This document shows positions 56,941 to 64,000 of a stretch of 64,000 nt of DNA, piece after piece. Below the pieces are notes generated by a model. That model had not been told where the DNA came from, did not search any database, and saw only the letters and a list, made by a program, of their open reading frames with translations. The translations under genes and the position numbers were made by a program. Source of the stretch: Streptomyces violascens (lineage in GTDB: Bacteria > Actinomycetota > Actinomycetes > Streptomycetales > Streptomycetaceae). The DNA lies in contig NZ_BMUA01000011.1 in the NCBI RefSeq assembly GCF_014649955.1, forward strand, positions 124,001-188,000. The letters are read 5' to 3'. Each line of letters starts with the position of its first letter. Position 1 is the stretch's first letter.

Positions 56941-58811
56941 TACGGCACCGTGCCGCACCAGGTCTCCGCCCAGGCCGAGGCTCCGTACTTGTTGGCGGCG
57001 CGTACCGCGAAACAGATCTCGTCACCGGAGAACGGGCCCGTGACCGTGTAGTTGAGGGAGCCGGTGGAATAGGTGGTGTCGACGCTCTTCTTCGTGAAGT
57101 TGCTGCCCTTGTTGGTGTAGTGGATGTCGTACCGGGTCGCTCCGGAGACCGCCGGCCAGCTCACCGCGACCGGCATGGAACACGCGCCGACACAGGAGTT
57201 GGTGTACTCGAGCTTGTAGGCCTTCATGTCGGGCGGCGGGGACCCCTGGGATGTGCCGCCGGAGCCGGACTGCCCCGAAGACCCGGACGCCCCTGCCGAC
57301 CCCGCCCCCGACGACGAGCCGGTACCGCCGCCGGCGCCGCCCCCGGCGCCTCTCGTGGAGCCGCCGCCACCGGGCTGGCTGCCGCCCCCGCCGCCCGGCG
57401 GCTGCGCCGGACTCCCGCCGTCGGACGGGGCGTTGGGTCCCCCACCGGGCTTGGCGTCCGGGCCCTTCGGGGTCGCGTTGGCCGGCGCGCTCGCCCCCGG
57501 CGAGGCGGGACTGCTCGGGGCGCCGGGCGAGTTGCTTGCCAAGGGCGTGGCGCTGGAGCCCGCGCGGTCACCGCCGCTCGCGCTCGCGCCGGCGGCCGGG
57601 GGCTTGGCCTGAGCTCCGCCGCCACCGTCGCTCGCGAAGGGCTGGAGCACGGCGATGGTGCCGCCGCCGACGGTGAGCACGGCGACAACCGGCAGCACGA
57701 TGAGCTTGCGGCGGCGCCGGGGCCGCTCTTCGGGCTCCCGCTTGGTGGCACCAAGGCTCGCCACGACGGCCTCCGGAGCCCCAGGGTCCCCGGCCGGTGC
57801 CCGCAGCCCGATGGTCGCCCGGTCCACGGGCTCTTCACGCAGCGGCTCCGCCTCGGCGTCGAGCAGCCGCGCGGACTGCTGGGCCAGGCGGGCGACGACG
57901 CGGGCGGGCAGCCAGGCGCCGCGCGCGGAGCGCGGACGTGTCCGCTCCGGGTCCGCCAACAGCTCGTCCACGCCGGGACGTTCGTCGATGTCCTTCGCCA
58001 GACACCGGGATATCAGGGCCCGCAGCGCGTCGTCCTCGACGCCCGTCAGATCGGGCTCGCCCTCCACGATCTGGAACATCACCGCGTGCTGGTTGCTGGC
58101 CCCGTGCCCGAAGGGCAGCTGCCCGGTCGCCGCATACGTCAGCACGCACCCGAGGGTGAACACATCGCTCTTGACCCCGGCACTCTGCCCCCGCACCTGC
58201 TCCGGCGACATGAAACCGGGAGAGCCGACCGCCATCCCCGTACTGGTGAGGAGGGACTCCACGGACGTCTCGAGGGCGCGCGCGATCCCGAAGTCGATGA
58301 CCTTCGTACCGTCCACGGTGAGCATCACGTTGGACGGCTTCAGGTCGCGGTGCACGATTCCCGCGCCGTGGATGTCCCGGAGCGCCTTCAGGAGTTCCTC
58401 GGCGAGGGCGTGCAGGGACTCGGCCGGCAGCGGCCCGTGGCGCCGCACGATCTGTTCGAGCGAGAGCCCGGGCACGTACCCCGTCGCGACCCACGGCGGC
58501 TCGTCGCCCGGGCCCGCGTCGAGCACCGGCGCCGTGTACCGCTCCCCGACCTTGCGCGCCGCCTCGATCTCCCGCCGGAACCGCGCCCTGAACTGCTCGT
58601 CGGACACGTGCTCTTCGTGCACGACCTTCACGGCGACGGTGCGCCCGCTGTCCGAACGGGCGAGGAACACCCGCCCCATGCCGCCGGCACCGAGCCGCCC
58701 GAGGAGCAGATACGGCCCGATGCGCACCGGATCGCTCGCCGCGAGCGGTTTGATGCCGCCCTCCAGGTAGTCGTCCTTCTCGCCGTTTCCGTCCCCGTTG
58801 GTACCACTCAT
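56937..58811 (-). CDS. Membrane Ser/Thr protein kinase
   Basis: The 624-residue protein has a Hanks-type kinase domain (31-290) with the GAGGMG loop, Lys62, HRDLKPSN (154-161), DFG (173-175) and GSPGFMSPEQ, all intact. A single membrane helix lies at about 370-390, then a long Ser/Gly/Pro/Ala-rich linker (to about 530) and an extracellular C-terminal domain with four Cys (SCVGACSMPVAVSWPAVSGATRYDIHY onward), resembling a fibronectin III fold. The latter probably senses a wall-related ligand. ATG 58811 is preferred by fit to the kinase N-terminus. Confidence 0.92.
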   Translation of the reverse strand: MSGTNGDGNGEKDDYLEGGIKPLAASDPVRIGPYLLLGRLGAGGMGRVFLARSDSGRTVAVKVVHEEHVSDEQFRARFRREIEAARKVGERYTAPVLDAGPGDEPPWVATGYVPGLSLEQIVRRHGPLPAESLHALAEELLKALRDIHGAGIVHRDLKPSNVMLTVDGTKVIDFGIARALETSVESLLTSTGMAVGSPGFMSPEQVRGQSAGVKSDVFTLGCVLTYAATGQLPFGHGASNQHAVMFQIVEGEPDLTGVEDDALRALISRCLAKDIDERPGVDELLADPERTRPRSARGAWLPARVVARLAQQSARLLDAEAEPLREEPVDRATIGLRAPAGDPGAPEAVVASLGATKREPEERPRRRRKLIVLPVVAVLTVGGGTIAVLQPFASDGGGGAQAKPPAAGASASGGDRAGSSATPLASNSPGAPSSPASPGASAPANATPKGPDAKPGGGPNAPSDGGSPAQPPGGGGGSQPGGGGSTRGAGGGAGGGTGSSSGAGSAGASGSSGQSGSGGTSQGSPPPDMKAYKLEYTNSCVGACSMPVAVSWPAVSGATRYDIHYTNKGSNFTKKSVDTTYSTGSLNYTVTGPFSGDEICFAVRAANKYGASAWAETWCGTVPY

Positions 58812-58976
58812 GATGGTGTGACTCCCCCGGCCCTTCTCGCCTGGTCATCGGCGTAACCCGGTTGAGACTAGTCGTTGGTACGGACCGGGTGAAGGCGGGG
58901 ACGCACGGAAGGAGCCGGCCGGTTCTGAGGAGCACGGTGAAGAAGTGGTGTTCCTTGCTGCCGCCGCCCGGCCCTT

Positions 58977-60719
58977 TCAAGGCCTCGGCACGTTACGGAG
59001 GTTGGAGCGGGCCATCTGGAGCATGCGGCCCACCCCGCCGTCCAGGACGATCTTGCTGGCGGACAGCGCGAAGCCCGACACCATCTCGGCGCTGATCTTC
59101 GGCGGGATGGACAGCGCGTTGGGGTCGGTGACGATGTCGACCAGGGCCGGACCCTTGTGCTTGAAGGCGTCCTTGAGCGCGCCCGCGAGCTGCTTGGGCT
59201 TCTCGACGCGCACCCCGTACGCCCCGGCCGCCCGGGCGATGGCCGCGAAGTCGGGGTTGCGGTTGGCCGTCCCGTACGAGGGCAGGCCTGCGACCAGCAT
59301 CTCCAGCTCGACCATGCCGAGCGAGGAGTTGTTGAACAGCACGATTTTTACCGGCAGTTCGTACTGGATCAGGGTCAGGAAGTCCCCCATCAGCATGGAG
59401 AACCCGCCGTCGCCGGACATCGAGATCACTTGACGGTTCCGGTCGAGGAACTGGGCCCCGATGGCCTGCGGCAGCGCGTTGGCCATCGAGCCGTGGCTGA
59501 ACGAACCGATGATCCGGCGCCTTCCGTTGGGCGAGATGTAGCGGGCCGCCCAGACATTGCACATGCCGGTGTCGACGGTGAACACGGCGTCGTCGTCCGC
59601 GAGTTCGTCCAGTACCGAGGCCACGTACTCGGGGTGGATCGGAACGTGCTTCTCCACCTTGCGGGTGTACGCCTTGACGACGCCCTCCAGCGCGTCCGCG
59701 TGCTTCTTCAGCATCTTGTCGAGGAACCGGCGGTCGCTCTTGGCCTGCACGCGCGGGATCAGACAGCGCAGCGTCTCCTTCACGTCGCCCCACACCGCGA
59801 GGTCCAGCTTCGAGCGGCGGCCCAGGTGTTCGGGGCGCACGTCCACCTGGACGATCTTGACGTCGTCGGGCAGGAAGGCGTTGTACGGGAAGTCGGTGCC
59901 GAGCAGGATCAGCAGATCGCACTCGTGGGTCGCCTCGTAGGCCGCGCCGTAGCCGAGCAGCCCGCTCATGCCGACGTCGTACGGGTTGTCGTACTGGATC
60001 CACTCCTTGCCGCGCAGCGCGTGCCCGACGGGCGACTTGATCCGCTCGGCGAACTCCATGACCTCCGCGTGCGCCCCGGCGGTGCCGCTGCCGCAGAACA
60101 GGGTGACGCGCTTCGCCCTGTCGATCAGGCCGGCGAGCTTGTCGATCTCGCTGTCGCCGGGCCGCACCGAGGGCAGCGAGGTGACGAGGGCGTGGTCGAT
60201 CGCCTTGTCGGGAGCCTGCTCGGAAGCGATGTCGCCGGGCAGCGCGAGGACGCTGACGCCGCCGCGGCCGATCGCGTGCTGGATCGCGGTCTGGAGCACG
60301 CGGGGCATCTGCTGCGGGTTGGAGATCAGCTCGCTGTAGTGGGAGCACTCGCGGAACAGCTGGTCGGGGTGGGTCTCCTGGAAGTAGCCGAGACCGATCT
60401 CGGAGGACGGGATGTGCGAGGCCAGGGCCAGGACGGGGGCCATCGAGCGGTGCGCGTCGTACAGGCCGTTGATGAGGTGGAGGTTGCCGGGCCCGCACGA
60501 GCCGGCACACGCGGCCAGCTTGCCGGTGAGCTGGGCCTCGGCGCCGGCCGCGAACGCGGCGACCTCCTCGTGCCTGACCTGGATCCAGTCGATGGCCGCG
60601 TTGCGGCGGATGGCGTCGACGACGGGGTTCAGACTGTCGCCGACGACTCCGTACAGCCGCTTCACGCCCGCGCGGGTGAGGATGTCGACGAACTGCTCTG
60701 CAACGTTCTGCTTGGCCAT
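58977..60719 (-). CDS. poxB: PoxB-type pyruvate oxidase/dehydrogenase (ThDP)
   Basis: The 580-residue enzyme has the three ThDP domains: the N-terminal YGVVGDSLNPVVDAI and RHEEVAAFAAGAEA with the catalytic Glu, a central FAD-type domain (KRVTLFCGSGTAGAHAEVMEF, LLGTDFPY) and the ThDP/Mg motif SGDGGFSMLMGDFLTLIQYELPVKIVLFNN. It decarboxylates pyruvate to acetate and CO2, passing electrons to quinone. The C-terminus lacks an obvious amphipathic PoxB membrane helix; ARSNLRNVPRP is short. It is a single-gene unit. Confidence 0.9.
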   Translation of the reverse strand: MAKQNVAEQFVDILTRAGVKRLYGVVGDSLNPVVDAIRRNAAIDWIQVRHEEVAAFAAGAEAQLTGKLAACAGSCGPGNLHLINGLYDAHRSMAPVLALASHIPSSEIGLGYFQETHPDQLFRECSHYSELISNPQQMPRVLQTAIQHAIGRGGVSVLALPGDIASEQAPDKAIDHALVTSLPSVRPGDSEIDKLAGLIDRAKRVTLFCGSGTAGAHAEVMEFAERIKSPVGHALRGKEWIQYDNPYDVGMSGLLGYGAAYEATHECDLLILLGTDFPYNAFLPDDVKIVQVDVRPEHLGRRSKLDLAVWGDVKETLRCLIPRVQAKSDRRFLDKMLKKHADALEGVVKAYTRKVEKHVPIHPEYVASVLDELADDDAVFTVDTGMCNVWAARYISPNGRRRIIGSFSHGSMANALPQAIGAQFLDRNRQVISMSGDGGFSMLMGDFLTLIQYELPVKIVLFNNSSLGMVELEMLVAGLPSYGTANRNPDFAAIARAAGAYGVRVEKPKQLAGALKDAFKHKGPALVDIVTDPNALSIPPKISAEMVSGFALSASKIVLDGGVGRMLQMARSNLRNVPRP

Positions 60720-60746
60720 GGGTCCATCAACCCATGGCCTCTGCGG

Positions 60747-62495
60747 TTACGCCTCCCAGACTGCGACAGCCGTACGGTCGTCGGCGTACCCCTTCACCCT
60801 CAGCGTCACGTCGGCGAGGAAAGCGGCGAGCCCCGGCGGCTCGGGGCGGGCCCAGCGTTCGGCGAGTTCCTTGGCGAGGGCGGCCTCGCCGCGCAGGGGT
60901 TCGGCCAGGCCCCCGCTGCACAGCAGGAGGGTGTCGCCCGGACGGGCCACCGAGGCCCGGAAGCGGAACGGTTCGCCGGGCGGCGCGGGCGGGTCGATGT
61001 AGGGGCGGGCGGGCTCGACGGTGTTCAGGTCCATGGTGAGGCGGTCGCCCTGCGGGGTCTCGGCGGGGGCCGAGCCGAAGCCGACCACCGGCTCGCCGTA
61101 GACGGCACCCGCGTCGGGCACGGCGGGCTCGATGTCCTGCCAGACGCCGCCGCGCAGCCGGAACAGGCCGCCGTGGCCGATGCCGAAGAACACCCGGGTG
61201 CGGCAGGCGGGGTCGGCGGAGAGCAGCAGACAGCGCAGGCTCGCGGTGTACTCCTCGGGCTCTGCGCCGAGCTCGGCGGCGCGGGCCCGCAGCATGCCGT
61301 AGCTGCGGTCGGTGAGGCGGTGAAGGCCCGACTTGAGGTCGCCGCGCCGGCCCGCCCTTATGTCCTCGGCGAGGCGGACGTGGCTGCGGCCGATGGCGCC
61401 GCCGATCCAGTGGCAGGCGTCGGCGGCCGCGAGGTGGGCCCGGTCGCTGGTCCGCGCACCGCTCGCGACGGCCACCAGGACCAGGGCGTTCTCGCCGGTG
61501 CCGAAGCGGGCGGTGAGCAGGGCGTCGCGGCGCGGCTCGCCCCGGTAGCGCGCGGAGTCCCCGCGCGAGGAGGAGGCCCGCAGGACGTAGGCGCCGTAGC
61601 GGGCCCCGTCGAGGACGGTGTCGGCGACGAGGTCGTCGAGCTCGTCGGGCCGGGCGGCGGGCAGCGCCGTGGGTTCGGCGTCGTAGGTGGGCGGCCCCTC
61701 ACCCACATGGCCGGTACGGGGCCGGGGCACCGGCGCGAACTGCTCGGGCGGCGCGGTCTTCGGCGGCCCGAACTGCTCGTCGGGGGCGACGGCGGGCGGG
61801 ACGGGGGTTTCCACGGTGGGGGTGTGCGGGCCCTGCGGGGCGCGCGACTCATGGGTGGCGGCACGGGGCGGATCGGGCGGCGCGGTGAGGGGCGCCGGGC
61901 GCCGGCCCTCGACGGGGTGAGCCGTCTCGGCCGGATCCGGCGGGGCACCCTCCGTCCAGCCGGGCGGCAGATCGGGCAGCGGGGCCGGGGCCGTGGGTGG
62001 CGGCGGGGCCGCGGGGACGGTCTCCCACCAGGCGGCGGGTTTGCGCGGTGCGGGCGGGGTTTCGGGCGGCTCCCAAGGCGCCCGGGGGCGCGGCGAGGCG
62101 CTGGGTGCGGCGGGCGGCGCGGCGCGTTCCACCCTGGGTAAACCGGCCGGGTTCCGGCCGGCAACGCCCGAACCCGTCGGGGTGAGACCCGCCGAGTCCG
62201 GACCCGTCACGCCCGAACCCGTCGCGTCGGGACCCACCACGTCCGAGGCCCCCGGGGGCGGACCCGCCGTCTCCGCGTCCTCCGCGCCCGAAGATCCCAG
62301 CGGCTTCGCATCCGCCGCGGCCGAACCCACCGCGGCGGAACCCGCCGAGCCCGAACTCACCGTCCCCGAGGCCGAGTTGAAGCGGTCGTCGAGGCTGTCG
62401 CGCGAACCGTCGGGACCGGCGTCCGGGACCGACTCGTCGTACAGCCGGTTCCACCAGTCGTCGTCCCGGGTCGGCCTCTCCCCCTGCTGGCTCAT
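60747..62495 (-). CDS. PP2C-type protein phosphatase with long disordered N-terminus
   Basis: The 582-residue protein has about 310 N-terminal residues of Pro/Ala/Gly/Ser-rich sequence, including imperfect GPDxTGSGVTG-like repeats (about 85-115) and Pro-rich stretches. A PP2C_2 domain follows (about 325-580: YGAYVLRASSSRGDSARYRGEPRRDA, LVLVAVASGARTSDRAH, GIGHGGLFRLRGGVWQ, SVARPGDTLLLCSGGLAEPL, DDRTAVAVWEA). Metal-binding Asp residues near SGG and DDRT are present, but the usual DGMGG is replaced by ASGAR, so activity is uncertain. ATG 62495 begins MSQQGERPTRDDDWW. Confidence 0.82.
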   Translation of the reverse strand: MSQQGERPTRDDDWWNRLYDESVPDAGPDGSRDSLDDRFNSASGTVSSGSAGSAAVGSAAADAKPLGSSGAEDAETAGPPPGASDVVGPDATGSGVTGPDSAGLTPTGSGVAGRNPAGLPRVERAAPPAAPSASPRPRAPWEPPETPPAPRKPAAWWETVPAAPPPPTAPAPLPDLPPGWTEGAPPDPAETAHPVEGRRPAPLTAPPDPPRAATHESRAPQGPHTPTVETPVPPAVAPDEQFGPPKTAPPEQFAPVPRPRTGHVGEGPPTYDAEPTALPAARPDELDDLVADTVLDGARYGAYVLRASSSRGDSARYRGEPRRDALLTARFGTGENALVLVAVASGARTSDRAHLAAADACHWIGGAIGRSHVRLAEDIRAGRRGDLKSGLHRLTDRSYGMLRARAAELGAEPEEYTASLRCLLLSADPACRTRVFFGIGHGGLFRLRGGVWQDIEPAVPDAGAVYGEPVVGFGSAPAETPQGDRLTMDLNTVEPARPYIDPPAPPGEPFRFRASVARPGDTLLLCSGGLAEPLRGEAALAKELAERWARPEPPGLAAFLADVTLRVKGYADDRTAVAVWEA

Positions 62496-62581
62496 GCCCT
62501 TATTGTCCACCGCCTGAGGCGTACGAAAACGGGGCATCGGGAAAATGTCCGCAACGCAGGAGCGGGGCGAGGAAAGCCGAA

Positions 62582-62627
62582 GTCCGCCGGGCGGCCCCAC
62601 CCCCCACGGGGAAGCCGCCCGGCGGAC
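62582..62627 (-). terminator. Hairpin terminator of the S8 peptidase gene
   Basis: GTCCGCCGGGCGGC (62582-62595) and its exact complement (62614-62627) form a 14-bp stem with an 18-nt loop, 11 bp past the peptidase stop. Confidence 0.8.
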
Positions 62628-62638
62628 CGGCTGCGTGG

Positions 62639-64000
62639 CTAACGCACTGCGTATGCGTTCACCACGGTCTGGGTGACCGCATTGCCGTCGGCGTCGGTCA
62701 GTTCGGCCTTCAGGGTCACGTTCTTGGCGGCGGCGCCCGCGTGGTTCACCGTCGCCGTCCAACTGCCGCCCTGCTGTGTGGACTTGGCCTCGGTCCAGGT
62801 GGTGCCGCCGTCGTAGGAGTACGACAGCTTGGCCGAGACCAGGGCGGCCGGGGTGTAGCCCGCGTGCCCGGTGACGGTGAGGCCGATCTTCTGGCCGTCG
62901 GCCGCCGGGACCGTCTTGAGGCCGTCCTCGGGGACGCCGTAGTGCGGGAAGAGCAGCGGAATGCCCTGCGAGTAGACGTGTCCGTCGAGGTGCGAGCGGA
63001 ACTTCCAGCTCGTGGTGACCTCCTGCGAGCGCTTCCACACCGCGCCGGAGGGGCCGATCTTCTGGTTGTCGCTGATCAGCTCGTACGCCGCGTCGTCCGC
63101 GGGGACGGTGAACACCCCCGACGGCCAGCCGCTGCTGTCGTAGTCCTGGCCGTTGCGGCGCAGGAGCAGCGAGCCGATGTCGCCGAACGAGCCCGGCTGG
63201 GCGCTGTGTTCGGAGTCGGCCCACATGCCGGGCGCGAAGCCGATCAGGTTGCCCTGGCGCTCGGCGGCGAGCAGCGGCCTGCCCCCGGCGTCGCGTCCGG
63301 CGTCGGGGCCGACGACCCCGTCGTACCAGCTCTCCTCGGTCTGCTTGCCCGGCTTGTAGGCCTTGGCCGGGGACAGCATGAACTCGCCGAAGGGGAAGCT
63401 GGACGAGACGAAGTGGTCCCAGGTGGTGCCGCCCGCCGTGTAGTACTCGGTGCGGGTGGAGGGGACGGCCACCAGGTCGATGCCGGAGACGCCGACCGGG
63501 CCGGCGCCGCTGGGCCGGTGGGCGGCGACGCCGTCGACGAAGTCGGCCGGTACGCCCATCGAGTGGTACGTGGACACGTTGCGGCCGAGCTGTCCGTCAC
63601 GCACCCGGTAGGTGTGGTCGGAGCCGAAGCCGCCGTCCTCCTGGAAGCCCAGGTTGTAGACGTAGCCGCTCTTCGCGGTGGCCTTCCAGCGCAGCGTCAC
63701 CGGCCCGTTGGAGAGCCGGCCTGCGAGCGCCTCGGCCTCGGCCGCCTCGACGGCGAGGGTCGGCAGCGAGCCCCCCGCGAAGCCGTACGTGGGCAGCCAG
63801 CGGCCGGCCGAGGGGCGGTGCACGACGAGCGCCTTGGCGCCCGCGGCCTTGGCGTCCCTGCCGAGGGTCAGGGCCGAGGCGTCGCCGTCCGGCACCGCGA
63901 CGAACGCGATCCTTCCGTTCACCCCGGCCGCCTTGAGCTCGTCCGGGGTGCCGTGACCCGCGTCGACGAGCGCCGCCTCGCCAGTGCCGTCGAGGTTGTC
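62639..64000 (-). CDS. Secreted S8 (subtilisin-type) peptidase, C-terminal part
   Basis: The frame is open from the right edge to a TAG at 62639, giving 453 residues without a start. The part begins in a PA-like domain (ELKAAGVNGRIAFVAVPDGDA, then AKALVVH) and continues through beta-rich regions ending in a Fn3/Ig-like domain (LSYSYDGGTTWTEAK, VTLKAELTDADGNAVTQTV, ending NAYAVR). The pattern is the C-terminus of large secreted streptomycete S8 peptidases of about 1,100 residues. The catalytic Asp-His-Ser residues lie outside the window. No Cys appears in this part, as is usual for such exported proteins. Confidence 0.7.
   Translation of the reverse strand, partial: DNLDGTGEAALVDAGHGTPDELKAAGVNGRIAFVAVPDGDASALTLGRDAKAAGAKALVVHRPSAGRWLPTYGFAGGSLPTLAVEAAEAEALAGRLSNGPVTLRWKATAKSGYVYNLGFQEDGGFGSDHTYRVRDGQLGRNVSTYHSMGVPADFVDGVAAHRPSGAGPVGVSGIDLVAVPSTRTEYYTAGGTTWDHFVSSSFPFGEFMLSPAKAYKPGKQTEESWYDGVVGPDAGRDAGGRPLLAAERQGNLIGFAPGMWADSEHSAQPGSFGDIGSLLLRRNGQDYDSSGWPSGVFTVPADDAAYELISDNQKIGPSGAVWKRSQEVTTSWKFRSHLDGHVYSQGIPLLFPHYGVPEDGLKTVPAADGQKIGLTVTGHAGYTPAALVSAKLSYSYDGGTTWTEAKSTQQGGSWTATVNHAGAAAKNVTLKAELTDADGNAVTQTVVNAYAVR

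Noticed and set aside
59157..62141. A 994-codon plus-strand frame
   Set aside because: It is antisense to poxB and the PP2C gene and has no recognisable domain.

Overview
The window is high-GC actinobacterial DNA, almost certainly from a Streptomyces species. The evidence is the strong third-position G/C bias, GTG and TTG starts, leaderless promoters, and families typical of streptomycetes: a gamma-butyrolactone synthase and receptor pair, a SAV_915-type protein, a DUF2637 protein, MmyB-like and PucR regulators, and a GPP34 protein. No rRNA, tRNA, CRISPR array or complete insertion sequence was seen. The only mobile DNA is the 3' part of an IS701-like transposase at the left edge, beside a truncated ECF sigma factor.

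Layout. 0-1.1 kb: transposase and sigma remnants. 1.1-2.9 kb: MFS exporter with a divergent MerR regulator and a dyad between them. 3.0-6.9 kb: gamma-butyrolactone (GBL) signalling cassette, comprising an SDR, an NmrA-type reductase with an apparent frameshift, a TetR/ScbR-like receptor and a divergent AfsA/ScbA-like synthase carrying a TTA codon. 7-15 kb: acyl-CoA ligase, MmyB-like regulator, MFS, tautomerase, LysR/LysE pair, SAV_915 protein and an AlkZ-like winged-helix protein; four unrelated short tandem arrays lie in the gaps from 12.8 to 15.1 kb. 15.1-17.9 kb: CorA, two decayed small genes and a methyltransferase. 17.9-28.4 kb: high-affinity K+ uptake locus (an extra one-TM peptide, then kdpF-A-B-C-E-D, minus strand) and a divergent orphan second KdpB. 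28.4-30.9 kb: DEAD-box helicase and cold-shock protein, both with structured leaders.

31-38.6 kb: SDR, NarL-type two-component pair, GPP34 protein, a substrate-binding protein without a signal peptide, a protozoan-type IMP dehydrogenase, and an exported polysaccharide deacetylase with a DosR-like box upstream. 38.6-48.8 kb: purine catabolism region, with a three-subunit xanthine dehydrogenase, NCS2 purine permease and XdhC maturation factor all in one direction, a divergent PucR regulator, and an Eis-type acetyltransferase. 48.9-53.7 kb: TPR-like protein, small membrane protein, GntR regulator, FhuF-like iron reductase behind an iron box, DUF2637 protein and a HATPase. 53.8-64 kb: GH38 alpha-mannosidase, membrane Ser/Thr kinase, PoxB-type pyruvate oxidase, PP2C phosphatase and the 3' part of a secreted S8 peptidase.

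Most genes are ordinary chromosomal functions. The parts most worth a second look are the GBL cassette with its broken reductase, the orphan KdpB, the structured leaders of the cold-shock/helicase pair, the DosR-like box, the dyad that exactly fills the permease promoter spacer, and the cluster of four different tandem repeats. All functional calls rest on motifs recognised by eye; no database search was run.
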